From contig NZ_CP025000.1 of NCBI RefSeq assembly GCF_002808045.1, positions 868,001-932,000 on the forward strand: a stretch of DNA of 64,000 nucleotides. The letters are read 5' to 3'. The notes below the pieces were generated by a model. That model was not told the origin of the DNA and made no database searches. It worked only from the letters and a program-made list of their open reading frames with translations. A program made the translations under genes and the position numbers. The DNA comes from Idiomarina sp. X4. Lineage in GTDB: Bacteria > Pseudomonadota > Gammaproteobacteria > Enterobacterales > Alteromonadaceae. Positions 8,545 through 16,204 of this stretch are shown here, one piece after another; the first letter of the stretch is position 1; each line of letters starts with the position of its first letter.

Positions 8545-8637
8545 CTTTACCTCAAGGCTTTTAACATTTAAGCTAAGCGGAGCTGTGTCCGAGGGAACGC
8601 AAAGCGCGGAGCGAGCTTGAGCGACTTGGTAGCTGTA

Positions 8638-9162
8638 TCACATAAGGTCTGATAAAAACCATTCTCTGTGAAATTTATTCAAATCCTCTATCTGCTTACT
8701 TGTGACACCAAGCCAGCCGCCAGACCATTTGCCAAATGCCGGTGTACCATCTAACTCCAGAACGTTCTCAGGCAGAGTACGCAGTGTATACATCGGATTC
8801 TGAACCCCATACTCTGTCCCAAGCTTCTTAAAGAAGTCTCCCTCCAGAATGAATTTTGCCGTACCTCTATGCGACAGCAGTACATGATCAAAAGACCGTC
8901 TCTCAAGAACCTTTGAAGCCTGCAGTAGATTCCGGGTCACATCAGCGGGACTGTTATTTTCAGAAACGCTTCGCAAATCGAATACAATAACGTTCGGGTT
9001 GACGAACCACTGATAGTGAACGCTTACTTCCACCCCTTCGTTTCTAGGATCCTCCGATAGCGATTCGGTGACTGGTCGATATAGGCTAGCGTAGTTCGAC
9101 AAGGCGATAGCTCCTAGAACGAAACATATTGTTCCAAAACCAATGATTAGTCTGCGACCCAT
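8638..9162 (-). CDS. Conserved-looking hypothetical protein with N-terminal anchor
   Basis: A 174-residue protein with one N-terminal hydrophobic segment (about residues 4-22) and a soluble remainder, probably exported or membrane-anchored with the body in the periplasm. The start at 9160-9162 is chosen for its strong GGAGGAGCC ribosome site; the longer frame to 9279 has no comparable site. I recall similar proteins with FDLR, PENV and a C-terminal KFHREWF-like pattern among accessory genes of gammaproteobacteria, but know no function. It follows the cassette-like genes in the same orientation. Confidence 0.65.
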   Translation of the reverse strand: MGRRLIIGFGTICFVLGAIALSNYASLYRPVTESLSEDPRNEGVEVSVHYQWFVNPNVIVFDLRSVSENNSPADVTRNLLQASKVLERRSFDHVLLSHRGTAKFILEGDFFKKLGTEYGVQNPMYTLRTLPENVLELDGTPAFGKWSGGWLGVTSKQIEDLNKFHREWFLSDLM

Positions 9163-9196
9163 GGCTCCTCCATATTTACAGCTAACTATAAGCTTT

Positions 9197-9227
9197 GGGG
9201 CGGCTGGAGTGTTGCGTAAGCCGTCCC
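9197..9227. repeat. Imperfect hairpin between two hypothetical genes
   Basis: GGGGCGGCT (9197-9205) pairs with AGCCGTCCC (9219-9227) across a 13-base loop with one G-T wobble. It is flanked by AGCTAAC (9180-9186) and GTTATGT (9248-9254), which partly resemble the R boxes of integron attC sites, but the arms are placed asymmetrically. It may be a transcription terminator for the gene at 9293-9871 (minus strand) or a decayed recombination site. Confidence 0.35.
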
Positions 9228-9292
9228 TGCCGCGACAACAACGACTCGTTATGTTTTCTATGCATCGAATTCTTCCCACTCAGTGAATGCTA

Positions 9293-9871
9293 CTAATTCA
9301 ACCGAGGGTCACTTAATTGATGCTTGACAGTATCCATCATTAATTTTAAATTAGCAGCACATCTTTGCTGATCATTTCTTAAGCATCTTGATCGATATAT
9401 CCGAGCATACTCTAGCAGTGTCTCAATACCCTCTTTACTATTCATTCCTCTAGGGTGAGAAACTTCTTTATTGGCTCTCGCATATACTACCTCAATAGCT
9501 CCCTCTCCATCAGGAATATCAGAGGGGTCTGGATCTGTACTGTAAATTACACTAACTGTGGTAGTTATAAAAAGAACCGAGAAAATATATCCTAAAGCTT
9601 TAGGTATTAGTGCTCCAAAACCCAAAAGTAATATTAAACTCGTAAATAGCCAATTAATTTCCCAATACCCCATCAGCCCGTAATAAGCTCCGAAAAATAT
9701 ATTTATTATGGGCAAGAAAACGCTAACTAGAGATGGTACCCAGTTATCCAAATACCCCGGGAAACCTATATAAGATAAAGCTGCATGGCAAAATAAGACT
9801 ACTGCAACAACGTGTACCAAGAGTCCAACTGGATTAAGATTATCATTGCTATCCCTATTATTTTTATTCAC
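9293..9871 (-). CDS. Hypothetical membrane protein, unusually AT-rich
   Basis: A 192-residue protein with about four hydrophobic segments in its first 110 residues and a soluble C-terminal half rich in Arg, Cys and Leu (YRSRCLRNDQQRCAAN). No family is recognised. The start is GTG (9869-9871) with AAGGAT seven bases upstream. The gene and the 200 bases before it are visibly richer in A and T than neighbours such as greB-tex, which suggests recent acquisition. The polar C-terminal domain with two cysteines may face the periplasm or the cytoplasm; topology is uncertain. Confidence 0.6.
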   Translation of the reverse strand: MNKNNRDSNDNLNPVGLLVHVVAVVLFCHAALSYIGFPGYLDNWVPSLVSVFLPIINIFFGAYYGLMGYWEINWLFTSLILLLGFGALIPKALGYIFSVLFITTTVSVIYSTDPDPSDIPDGEGAIEVVYARANKEVSHPRGMNSKEGIETLLEYARIYRSRCLRNDQQRCAANLKLMMDTVKHQLSDPRLN

Positions 9872-10081
9872 TTTTTTATCCTTTTTTATTTCTCTAATTG
9901 ATTTAACTGTAAAGAAAATGAACTTTTATAACAACAAAAAAATATAACATATAACTAAAACCTGAAATTCTTACAATAAAACCTTTTGCTCCCGTCCCCA
10001 TTTCCCTCAACTCCATTTCCTTCGAACAGATAACCCAGTAAAATTCCCTAATCATTCAACGCAGGCACAACGAATCAGCGT

Positions 10082-10561
10082 ATGAAAACCAACTTAATTA
10101 CTAGACCAGGCTATGAAATGCTGCAGAAGGAACTTGAACACCTTTGGCGTGTTGAACGTCGCGAAACGGTGGAGAAAGTGTCCTGGGCGGCGAGTCTCGG
10201 CGACCGGTCTGAGAACGCAGACTATAAATACAATAAACAGAAACTGCGCAAAATTGACGGACGCATTCGCTACTTAACCAAGCGTCTGGAGCAGGTGAAG
10301 GTGGTGGACTATTCGCCGCAGCAGGACGGCAAAGTGTTTTTTGGTGCCTGGGTGGAAATTGAGGACAACGACGAGAACGTTCGGGCCTTTCAAATTGTTG
10401 GGCCAGATGAAATTTATGATCGCAAAGACGCGGTGTCTATCGACTCGCCCATGGCGCGTGCGTTGCTGAAGAAAGAGGTGGACGACGAGGCCGAGGTTCG
10501 TACGCCGCAGGGCACCAAGACCTGGTTTATTAATAAGATAAGTTACCAACAGCCCGCGTAG
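10082..10561 (+). CDS. greB: Transcript cleavage/elongation factor GreB
   Basis: Rescues backtracked RNA polymerase by stimulating transcript cleavage through the secondary channel. The 159-residue protein has the N-terminal coiled coil with the acidic tip (GDRSENADYKYNKQKLRKID) followed by a C-terminal FKBP-like domain. The N-terminus (LITRPGYEMLQKEL) and basic patch fit GreB better than GreA. It stands 60 bases upstream of tex in the same direction, the conserved greB-tex (yhgF) arrangement of gammaproteobacteria. Confidence 0.96.
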   Translation: MKTNLITRPGYEMLQKELEHLWRVERRETVEKVSWAASLGDRSENADYKYNKQKLRKIDGRIRYLTKRLEQVKVVDYSPQQDGKVFFGAWVEIEDNDENVRAFQIVGPDEIYDRKDAVSIDSPMARALLKKEVDDEAEVRTPQGTKTWFINKISYQQPA

Positions 10562-10624
10562 TCAATTCGTGATAGTATTCGTCCCCATTATTTGTCGTAA
10601 CGTTTTAAAACCAAGAGATGCACT

Positions 10625-12952
10625 ATGAGCCAGATACCGCAATTACTTGCTAATGAACTGAAGGTCGACGAGCGTCAGATTGCCGCTGTTATCCAGTTGC
10701 TGGACGAAGGCTCGACGGTGCCTTTTATTGCCCGTTACCGTAAAGAGGTGACCGGCGGTTTAGACGACACGCAGTTACGCCAGCTGCACCAGCGCCTGAA
10801 CTACCTGCGCGAGCTGGACGACCGCCGTCAGGTGATACTGAAGTCGATTGACGAGCAAGGCAAGCTGACCGAGGAACTGGCTCAAAGCATTAAAACCGCT
10901 GACTCGAAAACCGAGCTGGAAGATTTATACCTGCCTTATAAACCGAAGCGCCGCACTAAAGGCCAAATTGCCATTGAAGCAGGCATTGAGCCACTGGCGG
11001 ACTTATTGTGGAAAGACCCAACACAAAACCCGGAACAAGCGGCCGCTGACTACGTTGACGCTAACAAAGGCTTTGCGGACGCCAAAGCGGTACTAGACGG
11101 CGCCCGCGCTATTTTAATGGAGCGCTTTGCTGAGCAAGCTGAGCTTCTGAAGCACTTGCGATCACACTTGTGGCAGAACGCGCACCTAACCAGCACGGTT
11201 GCACCGGGCAAAGAAAAAGAAGGCGCTAAATTCCGCGACTATTTTGAGTTTTCTGAACTGTTTAAGACCATTCCCTCGCACCGCACGTTGGCGTTGCTGC
11301 GTGGCCGTAACGAAGGCTTTTTGCAGCTTTCCATGGACGCTGACCCAGGTAGTGAAGACAAAGCCACTGGCTCGCATTGCGAAGTGATGATCGCCGACTT
11401 CCTGAACTTCGAGCACCAGGGCCGCGCTGCGGACGACTGGTTGCGTCAGGTCATTCAGTGGACCTGGCGGGTGAAGCTGTCACTGCACATGGAAACCGAA
11501 CTTATGGCTCGTGTGCGTGAGCGCGCTGAAGAAGCCGCCATTCAGGTATTTGCCAGCAATTTAAAAGACTTACTGATGGCAGCCCCTGCGGGTGCGAAAA
11601 CCACTATGGGCTTAGATCCGGGTGTTCGTACCGGTGTTAAAGTGGCCGTGGTCGATGAAACCGGTAAAGCCGGTGCGACCAACACGGTGTTCCCGTTCCA
11701 GCCGCAAAACCAAATGGACAAAGCCATGCGCACGCTGGCGACCCTGTGCAAGCAGTATAAGGTTGAGCTTATTAGTATTGGTAACGGCACTCACTCGCGC
11801 GAGACCGACAAAATGGTCGGTGACATGCTGAAGCAGCACAGCGAAATTAAAGCCACCAAGGTTATCGTGAACGAAGCGGGTGCATCGGTTTACTCGGCGT
11901 CGGAATTGGCGGCACAAGAGTTTCCAGATATGGATGTGTCGCTACGTGGCGCGGTGTCTATCGCTCGCCGCTTGCAGGACCCGTTAGCCGAGCTGGTAAA
12001 AATAGAGCCGAAGTCTATTGGTGTGGGTCAATATCAGCACGACGTTAGCCAGTCACAACTGGCACAAAGCCTGGATGCCGTGGTTGAGGACTGTGTCAAC
12101 GCAGTAGGCGTGGATGCCAACATGGCTTCTGCGGCCTTGCTTCAGCGCGTTTCCGGTTTGTCGAAAACGCTAGCGAAAAACATTGTCGATTACCGCGACG
12201 CCAACGGTGCCTTTGCTAACCGTAAACAATTACTCGATGTGCCACGCATGGGACCAAAAGCCTTTGAACAGGCAGCGGGCTTCCTACGCATTAGCAACGG
12301 CGAACAGCCGCTAGATGCCTCAGCGGTTCACCCGGAAGCTTATTCAGTGGTAGAGCGCATGGCAAAGGCAAATGACTTGCCAGTACAAGAGCTTATTGGC
12401 AACCAATCATTAGTTAAAAGCCTGAACGCGGCGGACTATACAGATGAGCGCTTCGGCCTGCCAACGGTAACGGATATTTTGTCAGAGCTTGAAAAGCCAG
12501 GCCGTGACCCACGCCCTGAATTCAAAACGGCAGAATTCAAAGAAGGTGTTGAGAAAGTCAGCGATCTGAAACCCGGCATGCAATTAGAAGGTGTGGTGAC
12601 CAACGTGGCTAACTTTGGTGCCTTTGTGGATGTTGGCGTCCATCAGGACGGTCTGGTTCATATTTCTGCACTGGCAGACAAGTTTGTCAGCGACCCGCGC
12701 GAAGTGGTGAAAGCCGGCGATATTGTGAAAGTAAAAGTGCTGGAAGTGGACATAGAGCGTAACCGCATTGGTTTAACCATGCGTTTAAACGATGAAGTCT
12801 CTGCAAAACCGGCTGCTAAGTCTAAACCGCAGGGCAGCAGCTCTAATAAAGGCAAGCCTCAGCGTGAGCGTGGTCAGCAAAGCAAGCAGCCGCAAAATGC
12901 CGCTATGGGTAATGCCTTAGCCGACGCTTTCGCAAAAGCGAAACAGAAATAA
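10625..12952 (+). CDS. tex: Tex family RNA-binding transcription accessory protein
   Basis: A 775-residue nucleic-acid-binding protein of the Tex/YhgF family, linked in other bacteria to transcription of toxin genes and RNA handling. Domains in order: helical Tex N-terminal region (1 to about 320), a YqgF/RNase H-like domain starting at [10 protein letters not shown] (about 328), helix-hairpin-helix repeats (about 500-560; [18 protein letters not shown]) and a C-terminal S1 RNA-binding domain (about 650-720; [17 protein letters not shown] with DGLVHIS). A low-complexity Lys/Gln-rich tail follows. The length matches the family. It is convergent with the metallopeptidase gene, with 13 bases between stops. 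Confidence 0.96.
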   Translation: MSQIPQLLANELKVDERQIAAVIQLLDEGSTVPFIARYRKEVTGGLDDTQLRQLHQRLNYLRELDDRRQVILKSIDEQGKLTEELAQSIKTADSKTELEDLYLPYKPKRRTKGQIAIEAGIEPLADLLWKDPTQNPEQAAADYVDANKGFADAKAVLDGARAILMERFAEQAELLKHLRSHLWQNAHLTSTVAPGKEKEGAKFRDYFEFSELFKTIPSHRTLALLRGRNEGFLQLSMDADPGSEDKATGSHCEVMIADFLNFEHQGRAADDWLRQVIQWTWRVKLSLHMETELMARVRERAEEAAIQVFASNLKDLLMAAPAGAKTTMGLDPGVRTGVKVAVVDETGKAGATNTVFPFQPQNQMDKAMRTLATLCKQYKVELISIGNGTHSRETDKMVGDMLKQHSEIKATKVIVNEAGASVYSASELAAQEFPDMDVSLRGAVSIARRLQDPLAELVKIEPKSIGVGQYQHDVSQSQLAQSLDAVVEDCVNAVGVDANMASAALLQRVSGLSKTLAKNIVDYRDANGAFANRKQLLDVPRMGPKAFEQAAGFLRISNGEQPLDASAVHPEAYSVVERMAKANDLPVQELIGNQSLVKSLNAADYTDERFGLPTVTDILSELEKPGRDPRPEFKTAEFKEGVEKVSDLKPGMQLEGVVTNVANFGAFVDVGVHQDGLVHISALADKFVSDPREVVKAGDIVKVKVLEVDIERNRIGLTMRLNDEVSAKPAAKSKPQGSSSNKGKPQRERGQQSKQPQNAAMGNALADAFAKAKQK

Positions 12953-12965
12953 ATAGGAGAAAGGA

Positions 12966-13832
12966 TTAAGCAGTAGCGCTGAATGAGTCCACGGATGGAC
13001 GAACTTTATTGTCGTAGAAAGAAGCCACCATAGCGCCGCGCTCTGGCGCAGATAGGGTTTTCTTGCCTTGCTCAGCCGGTGCTGCAGCATCAGGTGATTC
13101 ACTTTTCGACGCTTCGCCCTCACCTTCTAAGCTTTTCTTAAAGGGTGCGTTAATGCTGATATCAGGCGCTTGCTCGCCCTCTTCACCTTGCACTTGCTGT
13201 TTTGCCAACTCTGCACGAGCTTGCGTGGCTTTATTAGCAGCATCCGCAGCAATGGAGCGGTCGGCAGCAGACGGCTGAGCCGGTGCTAACGCCGCACGAC
13301 GTACCACCTGCATTTTCTGAATGGTTGCTTGAGGGTCGCCCTGAACAGGGCTGACGTCAATTTGAACCTCACCGCCAACGGCATAAGACTTACCATCGGG
13401 ACCACGTTCGTATTCGTAAGAAGGTGAACCAGCGTACTGCCCGCCCACAGCCGCATGCGCTTGTTCATGCACACGCACTTCCTGATCACGGCTTTTTAGC
13501 TCATCAACTTTTTCGAGCTCTTGCTCGTCCAGTTGTTGACCGTTCGGTTTCTTTTCTTCAGTTGCGTCAGCTTTTTCTTCGCCTTTCGCTTCTTCAGACT
13601 CCGCTCCCTTAGCTTCAGCACCTTTAGCTTCACCCTCGGCTGAGTCTTTGCCTTTTTTGGCGACTTTACCGTTAGGAGAATAAGTAGGAGCTGCGCTGTC
13701 GGCGCTGTTGTTTTGCTTTTCAGTTGCAGTAGGTTCAGTGACCAGCGCTTTTGCGGCATTGTCCGTCTGCATCGACTCCATAGGAGGAGCCGATGTCACA
13801 GGAATAGCCGGTAGCGCTGTGGTGATATTCAT
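12966..13832 (-). CDS. Putative zinc metallopeptidase, SprA-related/CJM1_0395 family
   Basis: A 288-residue protein with a long low-complexity Glu/Lys/Ala-rich N-terminal region (about 1-110) followed by a conserved domain starting at the zinc-binding motif HEQAH (122-126). Downstream motifs (GPDGKSYAVGGEVQIDVSPV, then QVVRRAALAPAQPSAADRSIAADA) match the putative metalloprotease CJM1_0395/SprA-related family as I know it. There is no signal peptide. It lies 19 bases after the mini-rod-like gene in the same direction. The substrate is unknown; a link to flagellar or secreted structures is only suggested by the neighbour. Confidence 0.8.
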   Translation of the reverse strand: MNITTALPAIPVTSAPPMESMQTDNAAKALVTEPTATEKQNNSADSAAPTYSPNGKVAKKGKDSAEGEAKGAEAKGAESEEAKGEEKADATEEKKPNGQQLDEQELEKVDELKSRDQEVRVHEQAHAAVGGQYAGSPSYEYERGPDGKSYAVGGEVQIDVSPVQGDPQATIQKMQVVRRAALAPAQPSAADRSIAADAANKATQARAELAKQQVQGEEGEQAPDISINAPFKKSLEGEGEASKSESPDAAAPAEQGKKTLSAPERGAMVASFYDNKVRPSVDSFSATA

Positions 13833-13851
13833 GACTAGAACATTCGGCTAC

Positions 13852-14163
13852 TTAAGCACTGGTATCAATAAGAGTGCCCAACATTTCGTCAGCGGTTTCT
13901 ACTGTACGAGTGTTGGCTTCAAAGTTGGTCTGCCCTTCGTTTAATGAAACCAGCGAGTCAGTTGTACTGGCAGCGTTAACACTTTGCGCAGTTTCAGTCG
14001 CGGTTTCGGTAGCTGGCTGACCACCATTTGTATTGGCATTGTCTTGCTGCTGCACGTCGTTACGACCCGCCGCAGAGGCAATTTCCCGGCTTGCTTCAGA
14101 CACTTGCTGGTTTGCACGTTGCATACCCTGAAGGCCTGAATTCATTGCTGCACCAATTTCCAT
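13852..14163 (-). CDS. Small protein with flagellar rod/hook-like terminal motifs
   Basis: A 103-residue protein whose ends resemble those of flagellar axial proteins (FlgC/FlgG/FlgE): an N-terminal helix with Met/Gln/Ala/Ser heptads (NSGLQGMQRANQQVSEASRE) and a C-terminal FEANTRTVETADEMLGTLID. The central D1 domain of rod and hook proteins is missing and replaced by an Asn/Gln/Thr-rich linker. The start at 14161-14163 is preferred because GAGG lies five bases upstream; a GTG two codons earlier is possible. It is co-oriented with the putative metallopeptidase gene, and no flagellar operon is nearby. Function unknown. Confidence 0.65.
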   Translation of the reverse strand: MEIGAAMNSGLQGMQRANQQVSEASREIASAAGRNDVQQQDNANTNGGQPATETATETAQSVNAASTTDSLVSLNEGQTNFEANTRTVETADEMLGTLIDTSA

Positions 14164-14269
14164 ACCCACCTCACTTGCACAAAAACATAATTGTGCTGAC
14201 TTCGAAGAATTTACCCTCCAGTATTGATTATATTTTGTTCATTTTCAAGTACTGAAGGGCTAAATTCTA

Positions 14270-15409
14270 TTACGCGTGCTGCTGAATTTGGTTCAATAAG
14301 GCTTTCCAGTGACGCTTCTGCTCAGCAAGAGATTCACGCATGTCATCGACCTGCTTTTTCAGCACATCAATGTCATGGTTTAAGTGCTCTTTTATGTCCT
14401 GAGCTTTAGAGTCCAGCAGCTTTTTACGTGCTTTGTAGTATTCACGTAATTGCGTACCCAGTTGCTCGTAATGCTCATGCGCTTTTTCGAACAATGACTC
14501 TGGTGCGCTCATGGCTTTCTTACGAGCGACTTTTAACTGCATTTGCAGCTTCGCGCGCTCGACCTGATACGGCGAGCTGCGTTTAAGGTTACGCGCTAAA
14601 CCGAACCAACTACTGGCACGAATAAGCCATTTGGTCGGGTCAAACTGCCACCAGCGAATGCCGTTACGATAGTCACTGGCAAAAATGTGGTGATAGTTAT
14701 GATAACCCTCGCCGAAGGTCATAAACGCCAGCACGCCATTATCGCGCGCGGTGTTTTTGTCGGTATAAGGCTGCTTGCCCCAAATATGCGCCAGCGAGTT
14801 AATAAAGAACGTGGTGTGATGGTTCAGCACCAGGCGCAATACGCCAATAACCAATAAGCCAGCCCAAACATCGCCCAGCATGAAGCCGGCGGCAATTGGC
14901 CAACCGAAGTTAACGAACAGCGTCAGCGGCAGGTAATACTTGTGCTGCCACATAACGATAGGATCTTTCTGTAAGTCTTTGACGTTGTCGTAGTCAGAAT
15001 AACGACTCGCCTGATACTCACGCAGCATCCAGCCAATATGCGAATACCAAAAGCCGCGTTTTGCTGAGTACGGGTCTTTGTCATTGTCATCAACGTGCGT
15101 GTGATGCACACGGTGATCAGACGACCAGTGCAAGGCACTGTTTTGCAGCGCTACAGCGCCGCCAATAGCAAATAAAAAGCGCAATACCGGATTGGCGTCG
15201 TACGTACGGTGCGCCCACAAACGATGGTAGCCCGCGGTAATGGAAATACCCGCAAAACACGCGGTACCAAACATAACCCACCAAAATTCTGCGCCAATGC
15301 CGACGGTGAACGCGTATAAAGGAACACCAATGGCGGCTATAGCGAATGTAATGGAGAACACGAGGGTGTTAAGCCAAATAAGAGGGGGTTTTTCAAAATT
15401 CTTTTGCAT
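14270..15409 (-). CDS. Acyl-CoA/acyl-lipid delta-9 desaturase
   Basis: Integral membrane di-iron desaturase that introduces a cis double bond into fatty acyl chains, giving an oxygen-dependent route to membrane unsaturation. The 379-residue protein has the three histidine boxes: HRLWAH (62-67), HRVHH (99-103) and HNYHH in GEGYHNYHHIF. Four hydrophobic segments surround them. A C-terminal extension of about 90 residues, rich in Lys, Glu and Gln, is predicted to be coiled coil. The gene diverges from fabR with a FabR-type operator between them, so repression according to acyl-chain saturation is likely. Confidence 0.93.
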   Translation of the reverse strand: MQKNFEKPPLIWLNTLVFSITFAIAAIGVPLYAFTVGIGAEFWWVMFGTACFAGISITAGYHRLWAHRTYDANPVLRFLFAIGGAVALQNSALHWSSDHRVHHTHVDDNDKDPYSAKRGFWYSHIGWMLREYQASRYSDYDNVKDLQKDPIVMWQHKYYLPLTLFVNFGWPIAAGFMLGDVWAGLLVIGVLRLVLNHHTTFFINSLAHIWGKQPYTDKNTARDNGVLAFMTFGEGYHNYHHIFASDYRNGIRWWQFDPTKWLIRASSWFGLARNLKRSSPYQVERAKLQMQLKVARKKAMSAPESLFEKAHEHYEQLGTQLREYYKARKKLLDSKAQDIKEHLNHDIDVLKKQVDDMRESLAEQKRHWKALLNQIQQHA

Positions 15410-15450
15410 GTATATAACCTAAAACAATCAAAAAAGTCAGGTGACAAAAC

Positions 15451-15468
15451 AGCGTACACCTGTTCGCT
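15451..15468. promoter_or_regulatory. FabR operator
   Basis: AGCGTACACCTGTTCGCT is an almost perfect 18-base palindrome (AGCG-ACA-TGT-CGCT) matching, as I recall it, the gammaproteobacterial FabR binding sequence. It lies about 40 bases upstream of the desaturase start and about 95 bases upstream of fabR, so it can control both divergent genes. Binding is inferred from sequence and context. Confidence 0.8.
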
Positions 15469-15561
15469 GAATGTACGGGTTTTGCGTTCAAATTACAAGC
15501 GGAAAATGTGTAAAGACCTGTGTTACTATTCATTCAGTAACAGCGAAGGATGGCAACAAAT

Positions 15562-16173
15562 ATGGCTGGGGTTCGAGCAAAACAGAAAGAAAAGACGCGC
15601 CGCGCACTAATAAATGCGGCGATGAATCAGCTCAGTGCTGAGGCGGGCTTTTCCAGCTTAAGCTTGCGTGAAGTGGCGCGTGAGGCAGGCATTGCGCCAA
15701 CCTCTTTTTACCGGCACTTCCGCGACATGGATGAGTTAGGACTTACTTTGGTTGATGAGTGTGGTTTAGCGCTGCGTCAATTATTGCGCCAGGCACGTCA
15801 ACGCATAGAAACTGGCGGCTCTATTATCCGGGTATCGGTAGAAACCTTTATGCAGTTTGTAGCGGAAAACACCGCTATATTCAGGCTGCTACTGCAAGAA
15901 CGCTCAGGTCGTTCGCGCAGCTTTCGGTTAGCGGTTGTGCGTGAAATTGAGCATTTTAAAGCCGAGCTGGAAGAGTATTTAGTGAATGAGCAGTCGTTTA
16001 CCCGTGAGTTAGCCGAATTACAGTCGGACACCATTGCCAAAATTGTATTCAGTGCCGGTGCTGACTGTTTCGACGTAAACGAAGAAGAGCGCGAACGCAT
16101 TACAGAAACAACGATAGCGCAAGTGCGTTTAGTCGCGCGTGGCGCCGAAGCAACAAAACGGTTTATGAAATAA
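15562..16173 (+). CDS. fabR: TetR-family unsaturated fatty acid regulator FabR
   Basis: Repressor that senses the ratio of unsaturated to saturated acyl thioesters and controls unsaturated fatty acid genes. The 203-residue product begins [17 protein letters not shown], nearly the same as E. coli FabR. Its recognition helix region [20 protein letters not shown] is also shared. The start at 15562 is chosen over the in-frame ATG at 15550 because the AAGGA site (15546-15550) overlaps the latter and is well spaced from the former. The gene is divergent from the desaturase gene, its likely target here in place of fabA/fabB. Confidence 0.94.
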   Translation: MAGVRAKQKEKTRRALINAAMNQLSAEAGFSSLSLREVAREAGIAPTSFYRHFRDMDELGLTLVDECGLALRQLLRQARQRIETGGSIIRVSVETFMQFVAENTAIFRLLLQERSGRSRSFRLAVVREIEHFKAELEEYLVNEQSFTRELAELQSDTIAKIVFSAGADCFDVNEEERERITETTIAQVRLVARGAEATKRFMK

Positions 16174-16204
16174 AATAAATAGTAGAACAACAACGGAGAC
16201 AACT

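Noticed and set aside
8560..8637. Imperfect hairpin with TTAAGCT/AGCTTGA arms between the HAD gene and the next gene, attC-like at first sight
   Set aside because: No GTTRRRY core at the expected end and poor arm symmetry.
9180..9254. Possible integron attC site (AGCTAAC ... GTTATGT around a hairpin)
   Set aside because: Only partial matches to the R-box consensus, and the inner stem is about 10 bases off centre; no integrase gene in the window. Kept only as a plain hairpin.
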